A DNA stretch of 6,172 nucleotides from Desulfobacteraceae bacterium (GTDB taxonomy: Bacteria; Desulfobacterota; Desulfobacteria; Desulfobacterales; Desulfosalsimonadaceae), in assembly GCA_024636355.1 (NCBI GenBank), contig JAGXHH010000118.1, positions 1 to 6,172 of the forward strand, given 5' to 3'. The translations under genes were made by a program, and so were the position numbers. Positions 1 through 6,139 of this stretch are shown piece by piece (within the stretch, counting starts at the first letter, position 1; every line of letters starts with the position of its first letter). Under the pieces are notes generated by a model. It did no database searches, was not told the DNA's origin, and worked only from the letters and a program-made list of their open reading frames with translations.

Positions 1-437
1 CCATCGAGGTGATCGAAGCGCTGGCCGAATCGGAAATACTGGTCCACGGGATCCCGGTGCGACCGGGTAAGCCGACAATCCTGGCCGCGGTTTCCGGCAA
101 AGCGGTCTGGGGGCTGCCGGGCCATGTCACATCTGCCTTGGTTGTTTTCGAAATTTTCGTCGCCCCCATGGTTCGACACATCGGCGGCAATGCACTATTT
201 TTAGAAAAACGTCATCGCATCGCCGCGATCCTGACACGAAATCTGGCATCGGCACAGGGTCGGATCGATTATGTCCGGGTCCGGATTTTCGAACGCGACG
301 GGCTATACTACGCCGAACCGATTCTCGGTCCGTCCGGCTTGATCCGGACCATGGTCGAGGCCGATGGCCTGATCGAGATCGACCTGAATACGGAAGGCCT
401 GGAAAAGGGGAGCGCGGTGCGGGTGATCACTATATAG
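1..437 (+). CDS. moeA: Molybdopterin molybdotransferase MoeA, C-terminal part (5' end outside window)
   Basis: MoeA-family enzymes insert molybdate (or tungstate) into adenylylated molybdopterin in the cytoplasm, the last step of basic Moco synthesis. The frame is open from base 3 to the TAG at 435-437, about 144 codons. Family hallmarks visible are HGIPVRPGKPTIL, followed by GLPGHVTSA in the place of the usual GLPGNPVSA. The C-terminal domain-IV-like region ends with SGLIRTMVEADGLIEI and a short beta-rich tail. MoeA is normally about 400 residues, so roughly 260 residues lie upstream of the window. The GTG at base 9 is an internal Val codon, not a start. A second moeA-type gene lies 276 bp downstream on the same strand, so these are tandem paralogues. 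The stop codon sits inside the left terminal repeat of the element at 430-595, so the last two residues and the stop may be element-derived. Family assignment is secure; the exact paralogue type and metal preference cannot be told from this fragment. Confidence 0.92.
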   Translation, partial: IEVIEALAESEILVHGIPVRPGKPTILAAVSGKAVWGLPGHVTSALVVFEIFVAPMVRHIGGNALFLEKRHRIAAILTRNLASAQGRIDYVRVRIFERDGLYYAEPILGPSGLIRTMVEADGLIEIDLNTEGLEKGSAVRVITI

Positions 438-595
438 TGCCTGAACGAAAACTCAATTCTCGGTGACGGGTAACCACGTAGGAGCGGGCCATGCCCGCGA
501 AATACATCCGCCTTCGCGGGCATGGCCCGCTCCTACAGAGTTCACCGGGAATTACTCAGCTGAAAAATCCTGGTTTTCGTTCGGGCACTATATAG
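430..595. mobile_element. MITE-like element with 23-bp terminal inverted repeats enclosing a REP pair
   Basis: Bases 430-452 (beginning CTATATAGTGCC) and 573-595 (ending GGCACTATATAG) are inverted repeats matching at 22 of 23 positions. The only mismatch is T442 against G584. Matching stops at once outside these bases. A second, inner imperfect inverted repeat, AATTCTCGGTGA at 455-466 and TCACCGGGAATT at 542-553, matches 11 of 12. A perfect 23-bp REP-like inverted repeat sits at the centre. The 166-bp unit has no room for a transposase and would have to be moved by one encoded elsewhere, which fits a MITE. The ends are the palindrome CTATATAG, so a TA target duplication cannot be separated from the repeat itself. 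The left end overlaps the last codons of the first moeA. Calling it mobile is inference from structure; it could instead be a long REP-containing hairpin acting at the transcript end. Confidence 0.6.
478..536. repeat. REP-like palindrome pair, copy 1
   Basis: Two perfect 23-bp inverted arms at 478-500 and 514-536 are separated by a 13-base loop. Each arm has the core GGAGCGGGCCATGCCCGC, and within it GCGGG/CCCGC can fold into its own small hairpin. This head-to-head arrangement of GC-rich imperfect palindromes is the layout of REP doublets (BIMEs) mobilised by RAYT (TnpA_REP) transposases. The core resembles the GTAGGAGCGGGC-type REPs known from Pseudomonas. The same two arms occur exactly at 2929-2951 and 2966-2988. 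Known REP roles include 3'-end mRNA stabilisation and transcription attenuation; which applies here cannot be seen. No transposase is in the window. Confidence 0.85.
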
Positions 596-650
596 GATAG
601 CGCCGTAGTACGATCAGTTTAACTCGAGCTATCTTTTTTTCTTCTTGCTC

Positions 651-668
651 TTAATCTTAATCTTAATC
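651..668 (+). repeat. TTAATC hexamer repeat, three units
   Basis: Three exact TTAATC units stand at 651-656, 657-662 and 663-668, directly after a T-rich stretch at 634-646. Together with the AGCAAG array further down they frame a short spacer that contains a TATAAT. TCTTGCTCTTA at 643-653 is the exact reverse complement of TAAGAGCAAGA at 692-702, so the transcript or single strand could form an 11-bp stem spanning the region. The units lie where the upstream part of a promoter would fall. Confidence 0.75.
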
Positions 669-675
669 TGATCCT

Positions 676-681
676 TATAAT
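676..681 (+). promoter_or_regulatory. Possible -10 box for the MoeA-PBP gene
   Basis: TATAAT is a perfect sigma-70 -10 hexamer, 32 bases before the ATG at 714. No good -35 is present: at 17-19 bp spacing only AATCTT or TTAATC from the hexamer repeat is found, both poor matches to TTGACA. It is the best promoter candidate in the spacer, but it rests on one hexamer in AT-rich sequence. Confidence 0.3.
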
Positions 682-683
682 GA

Positions 684-713
684 AGCAAGAGTAAGAGCAA
701 GAGCAAGAGCAAG
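684..713 (+). repeat. AGCAAG hexamer repeat, five units, abutting the start codon
   Basis: Five units of AG(C/T)AAG run from 684 to 713. Only the second differs (AGTAAG). The array ends at the base before the ATG at 714. It replaces a normal ribosome binding site: no GGAGG-type sequence is present, only purine-rich AAGAGCAAG. The repeat therefore forms the 5' leader if 714 is the start, or the leader plus 42 further bases if 756 is. Part of it pairs with 643-653. Confidence 0.85.
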
Positions 714-2690
714 ATGAACCGACTTGATTCCATCTCCATTAATAAGAAATATCAAATGAATACCTCCCGCAATATCTATCTGAAAATGCTTTCACTGGAA
801 GCGGCTCGGCAGACGATGTTTACCGCCTTTGATCCATCGTCGGGTACGCCGGGTGTCGAAACCGTCCCGGCGGCAGAAGCCGTGGGGCGTGTGCTGGCCG
901 AACCGGTGTACGCGCGCCTTTCCTCCCCGAATTTTCATGCCGCAGCCATGGACGGCATCGCCGTAAAGGCGGAATCGACCTACGGGGCCGCCGAATCGGC
1001 ACCCAAAAGCCTTGCCGTCGGGACCGAGGCGATCTTTATTAATACCGGCCATATCATGCCCGCGCACACCAACGCCGTCATCATGATCGAACATGTCCAG
1101 GTCACGGACGATGCCCGCATCACCATCGAAGCGCCGGCGTTTCCCTGGCAGAACGTCCGACGGATGGGTGAAGACATCGTGGCCACCGAACTGCTCTTCG
1201 CCCGAAACCACCGGGTAACCCCCTACTGCATCGGGGCGCTGCTCGCCGGCGGCATCCGGGAGGTGCAGGTGATCAAAAAACCGCACCTGCTGATCCTCCC
1301 CACCGGCTCCGAACTGGTCGAACCGGGTGAGCCTCATCTGCCGCCCCCCGGCAAAGTGATCGAATCAAATTCCCATGTTCTGGGGAAAATGGCCGAAGCA
1401 ACCGGCGCCCGATATTTTCGTCACGACATTGTCGCCGACGATTTTAAAACCATGACGCAAACGGTATCGGATGCCGCCGCCGGGGATTACGACATGATCC
1501 TGATCATCGGCGGCTCATCTGCGGGCAGCGAGGATTACGCCCGGGCGGTGATCGAAGAACTCGGCGAAGTGCTTGTCCATGGCGTGACGATCATGCCCGG
1601 CAAACCGACCCTGATCGGCAGAATCAAGGATACGCCCGTATTCGGCATCCCCGGTTATCCGGTTTCGGCCATCATCGCCTTTGAACAGTTCGTCAGTCCC
1701 CTGATCGCGGCCATGCTCAACCAGCCGGAGCCTGATCCGGAAACGATCACCGTGCACCCGACCCGGAAAATCCCGTCAAAACTCGGGATGGAAGAATTCT
1801 TGCGGGTCAAGCTCGGCCGGGTGGGCGACCGGGTCGTGGCCGCCCCCCTGCCCCGTGGCGCAGGAACCATTACCAGCATCACCGAAGCCGACGGCATGAT
1901 CCGCATCGGTGCCGACAGCGAAGGACTCCGGGAAAACCAGACAGTAGCCGCCCGGCTACTCCGGCCGCGGCACGCCATTGAAAATACCCTGGTTGCCGTG
2001 GGCAGCCATGACAATACGCTCGATGTCCTGGCCGACCTGATGCGGGCCCGGAGCGCAACCTACAGCCTGTCTTCAAGCCACGTGGGGAGCATGGGCGGAC
2101 TGGTGGCCATCAAAAAAGGCCTCGCCCACATGGCCGGCTCCCATCTGCTCGACACCGCCGACGGCTCCTATAATGTCTCCTATATCCGCAAATACCTTCC
2201 GGGTATCCCGGTCCGGCTGGTGCGCCTGGTCGATCGGGACCAGGGGCTGATCGTGCCGCCGGGCAATCCGAAACAAATTAACGGAATTGCCGATCTTTCC
2301 CGAAAAGACGTCACCTTCATAAACCGCCAGGGCGGGTCCGGCACCCGGGTGCTGCTCGATTACCACCTTCAGCAGATGGGCGTTTCACCGGATGCCATCC
2401 GGGGGTATGAAAACGAGGAATTCACCCACATGGCCGTAGCCGTAGCCGTCCTGGGAGAGACCGCCGATGCGGGACTCGGCATCCACGCGGCGGCAAAAGC
2501 CCTGAGACTCGACTTCATTCCAATGGTCACCGAATCGTATGACCTGGTCATCCCGGAAATCTTTATAAACCTCCCCCAGATCCGTCTGGTTCTCGAGATC
2601 ATCGGCTCCGGGGAATTTGAGAAGCGGGTTAAGGCCCTGGGCGGTTACCACACGCAGGATACGGGGAAGGTGCGGGTTGGAGAGGTTTAA
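714..2690 (+). CDS. moeA: MoeA molybdotransferase fused to a C-terminal PBP-like (LysR-substrate-type) domain
   Basis: A cytoplasmic molybdenum-cofactor enzyme of 658 residues, against about 400 for plain MoeA. Residues 20-415 are the MoeA part: MDGIAV (79-84), ILPTGSE (194-200), the MoCF-fold loop GGSSAGSEDY (266-275), HGVTIMPGKPTLIG (289-302), GIPGYPVSA (311-319) and a domain-IV tail ending TSITEADGMIRIG. Residues 425-645 form a periplasmic-binding-like domain with INRQGGSGTRVLLDY (536-550) and ETADAGLGIHAAA (582-594), typical of the domain found fused to MoeA or to HTH regulators. There is no signal peptide, so this domain probably senses or holds a cytoplasmic ligand; molybdate or tungstate is a guess. 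It follows another moeA on the same strand. Start uncertain: ATG 714 follows a hexamer array, whereas ATG 756 gives MNTSRNIYLKM, nearer the usual family start, but has no clear ribosome site. The stop TAA lies in a heptamer-like unit (2683-2689). Confidence 0.93.
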   Translation: MNRLDSISINKKYQMNTSRNIYLKMLSLEAARQTMFTAFDPSSGTPGVETVPAAEAVGRVLAEPVYARLSSPNFHAAAMDGIAVKAESTYGAAESAPKSLAVGTEAIFINTGHIMPAHTNAVIMIEHVQVTDDARITIEAPAFPWQNVRRMGEDIVATELLFARNHRVTPYCIGALLAGGIREVQVIKKPHLLILPTGSELVEPGEPHLPPPGKVIESNSHVLGKMAEATGARYFRHDIVADDFKTMTQTVSDAAAGDYDMILIIGGSSAGSEDYARAVIEELGEVLVHGVTIMPGKPTLIGRIKDTPVFGIPGYPVSAIIAFEQFVSPLIAAMLNQPEPDPETITVHPTRKIPSKLGMEEFLRVKLGRVGDRVVAAPLPRGAGTITSITEADGMIRIGADSEGLRENQTVAARLLRPRHAIENTLVAVGSHDNTLDVLADLMRARSATYSLSSSHVGSMGGLVAIKKGLAHMAGSHLLDTADGSYNVSYIRKYLPGIPVRLVRLVDRDQGLIVPPGNPKQINGIADLSRKDVTFINRQGGSGTRVLLDYHLQQMGVSPDAIRGYENEEFTHMAVAVAVLGETADAGLGIHAAAKALRLDFIPMVTESYDLVIPEIFINLPQIRLVLEIIGSGEFEKRVKALGGYHTQDTGKVRVGEV

Positions 2691-2694
2691 GGGC

Positions 2695-2778
2695 AGGTTT
2701 AGGGTTTAAGGTTTAAGGTTCAGGGTTCAAGGTTCAATGTTCAAAGTTCAGGGTTTAAGGTCTAAGGTTCAGGGTTCA
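2695..2778 (+). repeat. Degenerate heptamer tandem array, 12 units
   Basis: Twelve consecutive 7-base units fit the consensus (A/G)GGTT(C/T)A with no gaps, from AGGTTTA at 2695-2701 to GGGTTCA at 2772-2778. Three units deviate: ATGTTCA, AAGTTCA and AGGTCTA. One further matching heptamer, AGGTTTA at 2683-2689, overlaps the stop codon of the MoeA-PBP gene and is separated from the array by five bases. The array has no open frame of interest and no conserved promoter features. Divergence between units suggests it is old rather than freshly slipped. Confidence 0.85.
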
Positions 2779-2798
2779 GACCCATGACCTTGATTTTT

Positions 2799-2836
2799 CG
2801 TGCACGTGAACGTACACGTGCTCGTGCACGTGCACG
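2799..2836. repeat. CGTGCA hexamer array, six units, self-complementary
   Basis: Six units run from 2799 to 2834: CGTGCA, CGTGAA, CGTACA, CGTGCT, CGTGCA, CGTGCA, followed by CG. Because the unit is nearly palindromic, CGTGCACGTG at 2799-2808 is the exact reverse complement of CACGTGCACG at 2827-2836, allowing a 10-bp stem around an 18-base loop. No T-run follows, so it does not look like an intrinsic terminator. Confidence 0.8.
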
Positions 2837-2921
2837 GCTTTTAAAGACCTTGGGTTACAGGGTATACCAGTTCATACAGTTTAGATTCGGTGAAATGTGC
2901 CTGTGATTAACGGGTGACCAT

Positions 2922-2988
2922 GTAGGAGGTAGGAGCGGGCCATGCCCGCGAAAATGCATCCGCCATCGCGGGCATGGCCCGCTCCTAC
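2922..2988. repeat. REP-like palindrome pair, copy 2, with a duplicated arm tip
   Basis: Arms at 2929-2951 and 2966-2988 are a perfect 23-bp inverted repeat around a 14-base loop and are identical to the arms of copy 1 at 478-536. The loops are also alike (both contain ATCCGCC). The outer tip GTAGGAG is tandemly duplicated on the left (2922-2928 and 2929-2935). Flanks are shared too: CGGGTGACCATGTAGGA (2911-2927) matches copy 1 at 467-483 with two changes, and TCACCGAGAATT (3004-3015) matches 542-553 with one. The outer CTATATAG terminal repeats of copy 1 are not seen here. The element ends 63 bases before the mutase start codon. Confidence 0.85.
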
Positions 2989-3040
2989 AGAGCCTTTCGA
3001 CGTTCACCGAGAATTGCTATCCACTTGAGCAAACCATAAG

Positions 3041-3045
3041 AGGAG
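3041..3045 (+). promoter_or_regulatory. Ribosome binding site deciding the mutase start
   Basis: AGGAG (within AAGAGGAG) ends directly against the ATG at 3046, leaving no spacing, but lies six bases before the ATG at 3052. This favours 3052, which also gives the usual family N-terminus MNPEIFREYDIRG. Confidence 0.7.
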
Positions 3046-3051
3046 ATGACG

Positions 3052-4410
3052 ATGAATCCAGAGATTTTCAGGGAGTACGATATCCGCGGCATTGCCGGAA
3101 AAGACATGACCGACGCCGATATCCGCAGTCTCGGCATGGCGATCGGCACGTATTTTTCTGGCCACGGTGTGCGCCTGCTGACAGTGGGCCGGGACTGCCG
3201 GCTGACATCGGACCGGTATGCCGAAATGATGATCGAAGGGCTTGTCGCCACCGGTTGCCGGGTAATCGACATCGGGGTATGTCCCACCCCGGTGCTCTAC
3301 TTTTCCATCCCCCATTTTCAGACAGAAGGCGGCGTGATGATCACGGCCAGTCACAACCCTCCGGAATACAACGGATTCAAAATCTGCAAGGGACTCGATT
3401 CGGTCCACGGCCGGGAGATCCAGAAAATCCGGCAGATCGCCGAAGCCGGTCAGTTTACATCCGGCAAGGGGTCGATGGTGACAGAAGACGCCATTACGCC
3501 ATACAAACATCATCTTTTGAACAACATCCGGATTGAAAACCCGATCCGGGTCGGCATCGATGCCGGAAACGGCACGGCCGGCCCGGTGGCCTTGCCGCTG
3601 CTTCGGGAAATGAACTGTGAGGTCCACCCCTTGTACTGCGAAATGGACGGTACGTTTCCCAACCATGAAGCCGACCCCACGGTCCGTAAAAACATGGAAG
3701 ACCTCATCGCCCTGGTCAAAGAAAAGCGTCTCGATGTGGGAATCGGCTATGACGGCGATTCCGACCGGATCGGGGTGGTCGATGAAAAAGGCGAGATCAT
3801 ATACGGCGACCAGCTCATGATCATTTTTGCCCGCGAGATCCTGTCGCGCAAACCGAACGCCACGTTCATATCCGAGGTCAAGTGCTCCAAGACCATGTAC
3901 GACGATATCGAAAAACATGGCGGCCGGGCGATCATGTGGAAAACGGGGCACTCGCTGATCAAGGAGAAGATGAAGCAGGAAAATGCGGCTCTGGCCGGCG
4001 AAATGAGCGGACACATGTTTTTCGCAGACCGTTATCTCGGCTTTGACGACGCCATTTATGCCTCCTGCCGACTGCTGGAGATTCTGTCTAAAACCGGCAA
4101 AAAAATGGACGAACTCCTCGAAGGGGTTCCCGAGACCTTCAGCACCCCGGAAATCCGGGTCGACTGCCCCGACGACAAAAAATTTGCCCTCGTGAAAAAG
4201 GCGACGGAGCGGCTCCGGGACAAATACCGGGTCATCGACATTGACGGGGTCCGTATCGTTTTCGATGACGGCTGGGGGCTGGTACGGGCCTCGAATACCC
4301 AGCCGGCACTGGTCATGCGGTTTGAAGCCCTTTCCAAAAACCGGCTGGAAGAAATACGGAACGTGGTGGAATCGACCATTTCTGACATTCAGAGGGAAAC
4401 AGCGACATAA
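3052..4410 (+). CDS. manB: Phosphomannomutase/phosphoglucomutase (AlgC/ManB type)
   Basis: A cytoplasmic alpha-D-phosphohexomutase that interconverts hexose 6-phosphate and 1-phosphate (mannose and/or glucose), feeding GDP-mannose, UDP-glucose and surface polysaccharide synthesis. It has 452 residues, the normal length for bacterial PMM/PGM. Visible in order: EYDIRG (8-13); the phosphoserine loop TASHNPPEYNGFK (98-110), with catalytic Ser100; GIDAGNGTAG (168-177) opening domain 2; the Mg-binding loop DGDSDR (234-239); the sugar-recognition loop GEMSGH (316-321), which accepts mannose and glucose substrates; and the phosphate-binding loop RASNTQP (412-418). All catalytic elements are intact. 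The ATG at 3052 is chosen over 3046 because of ribosome-site spacing. The gene is separated from its neighbours by 361 and 373 bp, so it is probably its own transcription unit. PMM versus PGM preference cannot be settled by reading; the symbol is by family resemblance (algC and pmm are also used). Confidence 0.95.
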   Translation: MNPEIFREYDIRGIAGKDMTDADIRSLGMAIGTYFSGHGVRLLTVGRDCRLTSDRYAEMMIEGLVATGCRVIDIGVCPTPVLYFSIPHFQTEGGVMITASHNPPEYNGFKICKGLDSVHGREIQKIRQIAEAGQFTSGKGSMVTEDAITPYKHHLLNNIRIENPIRVGIDAGNGTAGPVALPLLREMNCEVHPLYCEMDGTFPNHEADPTVRKNMEDLIALVKEKRLDVGIGYDGDSDRIGVVDEKGEIIYGDQLMIIFAREILSRKPNATFISEVKCSKTMYDDIEKHGGRAIMWKTGHSLIKEKMKQENAALAGEMSGHMFFADRYLGFDDAIYASCRLLEILSKTGKKMDELLEGVPETFSTPEIRVDCPDDKKFALVKKATERLRDKYRVIDIDGVRIVFDDGWGLVRASNTQPALVMRFEALSKNRLEEIRNVVESTISDIQRETAT

Positions 4411-4783
4411 CGTGATCGCTATGTAACAATTACCTGCACTTACATTTTTCATTCTGATGTGGCCGAAGAAGTGATAATCCTGCTTTACAACATCTCCCGG
4501 AAACGGTAAATATGCGCATCGAGATGCTTTTCAGTTGGTGGACTTCGCCTCTTTGCTGATATTTTTTTTACCGTGGACCCCTCCGTCCACTCTTTCCCGG
4601 GGCGTTTAAGGCCGCCATTTCCGTTTCGGGCGGCCATCCATTTGATTGAACGCATCGTCAACTTGTTTAAACGTGCCGAAAACCCCGTATTGTGCAATAT
4701 TCACAACGAGCGCAAACCGGGTGGGGGTGCAATTGTTTAGTCCAGTTATTCTAATTTGACAATCAGAATGCGGAGGTTTTGAA
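4411..4783 (+). other. Intergenic spacer with weak dyads, upstream of serA
   Basis: No convincing gene is seen on either strand. Structures noted, all weak: GTGGAC/GTCCAC (4573-4578 and 4585-4590), a 6-bp stem lying after rather than before the T-run at 4562-4569, so not a standard terminator; GGCCGCC/GGCGGCC (4610-4616 and 4629-4635), a 7-bp stem with a 12-base loop and no T-run; the dyad TTGTG-N7-CACAA (4690-4706), operator-like; and ATTCTAATT-TGAC-AATCAGAAT (4748-4769), a stem with one mismatch just before the serA ribosome site. TTGACA at 4756-4761 is too close to the ATG to serve as its -35. The serA promoter must lie here, but I cannot place it. Confidence 0.5.
4772..4777 (+). promoter_or_regulatory. 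serA ribosome binding site
   Basis: GGAGGT, a strong Shine-Dalgarno match, sits six bases before the ATG at 4784 and fixes the serA start. A small stem-loop (4748-4769) ends two bases before it. Confidence 0.85.
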
Positions 4784-6139
4784 ATGAAGGTGCTGATCAG
4801 CGATAATCTTGGCGAAGCCGGTGTCAAGATCCTCAAGGAAGCCGGTTTTGATGTGGATGTGAAAACCGGGCTGCCGCCGGAACAACTCCATTCGATCATT
4901 GGCGATTATGACGGTCTGGTCATCCGCAGTGCGACTAAGGTTACCGAAGAACTGCTGGCACATGCCGGCCGGTTGAAGGTGGTGGGACGCGCCGGTATCG
5001 GGCTCGACAACGTCGATATTCCCGCAGCCACCCGCAAAGGTGTTGTGGTGATGAACACCCCGGGGGGCAACGTGGTGACCACGGCCGAACATTCCATCGC
5101 AATGATGCTCTCCCTGACACGCAACATTCCCCAGGGAACAGCCACGATGAAGGCGGGGATATGGGAGAAGAAAAAGCTGATGGGCCGGGAAATATGTGAC
5201 AAAACCCTCGGGATCATCGGTTTCGGCAAAATCGGCTCCGTAGTTGCCTCACGGGCGCGGGGTTTGAAAATGCGGGTTATTGTCTATGATCCGATCGTGC
5301 AGCCCGATCAGCTCCAGAAACAGGGTTATGAAAGCGTTTCCCTGGACGAACTCTACGCACAAGCCGACTACATCACTATTCACGTGCCGCGCAATAAAAA
5401 CACCCTCGGCATGCTCGATAAAGCCGCTTTCGAAAAGATGAAAGACGGGGTGATGGTCATCAACTGCGCCCGCGGCGGCATTATTGACGAGGATGCACTC
5501 TGTGATGCCATGAAAGCGGGTAAAGTCGCCGGTGCCGCCCTTGATGTATTTGCAACCGAACCGCCGCCGGAAGACCATCCGCTTCTAAAACTCGATAACC
5601 TGATCGCCACCCCGCATCTCGGGGCATCGACTTTCGAGGCCCAGACCAATGTGGCAGTCGCCGTGGCGAATCAATTTGTCGAATTTCTTCAGAACAACAA
5701 TGTCATCAATGCCGTAAACGCCCCTTCGGTTTCCGGACAGGTGCTTGAAAAACTCAGCCCGTTTATCTATCTTGCCGATCGGATGGGCTGCCTTCAGGCC
5801 CAATGCATATCCGATCAGATAAAGTCTTTGCACATCCAGTACAATGGGGATTTTTTCGGTTTCGACCTTACGCCGGTCACTACCGCCTTCATCAAGGGAC
5901 TGCTCTCCTACCGGATGAGCGATGAAGTCAACTCGGTCAACGCCCCGCATATCGCCAAGGATATGGGAATCAAGATCACGGAATCGAGTACGCCTGAATC
6001 ATCGGAGTTCACGCACCTGATCACCACGACCGTCGAAACGACCACCGGGACCAGCCTCATTGCCGGCACCGTGTTCAGCAAATCGGATGCCCGGATTGTC
6101 CGGATGGACAATTTTCGGATCGAAATCATTCCCCAGGGA
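4784..6139 (+). CDS. serA: D-3-phosphoglycerate dehydrogenase SerA, 3' end missing
   Basis: Oxidises 3-phosphoglycerate to 3-phosphohydroxypyruvate with NAD, the first step of serine synthesis in the cytoplasm. Genomic sequence gives 452 residues. The N-terminal substrate domain holds GRAGIGLDNVD (68-78). The Rossmann NAD site is GFGKIG (146-151), with the acidic D169 ending the second strand. The catalytic set is Arg230 (in NCARGG), Glu259 (in ATEP) and His278 (in TPHLGAS). From about residue 310 the ASB (allosteric substrate-binding) domain of long, type I SerA follows, with YNGDFFGFDLTPVTTAFIKG. Long SerA proteins have about 525 residues and end in an ACT domain that binds serine for feedback inhibition. 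Here that domain is absent only because the sequence ends: adapter begins at 6140, exactly on a codon boundary. The apparent tail LSLIHI and the TGA at 6158-6160 are artefacts. The gene should be annotated as 3'-partial, not as a short SerA. Confidence 0.96.

Noticed and set aside
9..437. A complete 142-residue protein starting at GTG 9
   Set aside because: The frame is open to the window edge and begins in the middle of the MoeA fold; the GTG is an internal Val codon.
2695..2778. Telomere-like TTTAGGG repeat
   Set aside because: The resemblance is only a permutation of a degenerate bacterial heptamer; the units vary and the array lies between bacterial genes.
2799..2988. CRISPR array
   Set aside because: There are no equal-length direct repeats with unique spacers, only abutting hexamers and a REP-like inverted repeat, and there are no cas genes.
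4405..4424. Hairpin at the mutase stop codon (ACATA with TATGT)
   Set aside because: Short, mismatched and without a T-run; likely chance.
3004..4452. A 482-codon open frame on the minus strand opposite the mutase
   Set aside because: It mirrors the GC-rich codons of a clearly real gene, has no family motifs, and starts within the spacer after the mutase with no ribosome site. It is a shadow frame.
4562..4590. Rho-independent terminator after the mutase
   Set aside because: The T-run precedes the 6-bp stem instead of following it. On the other strand the stem is followed by an A-run, so neither orientation fits.
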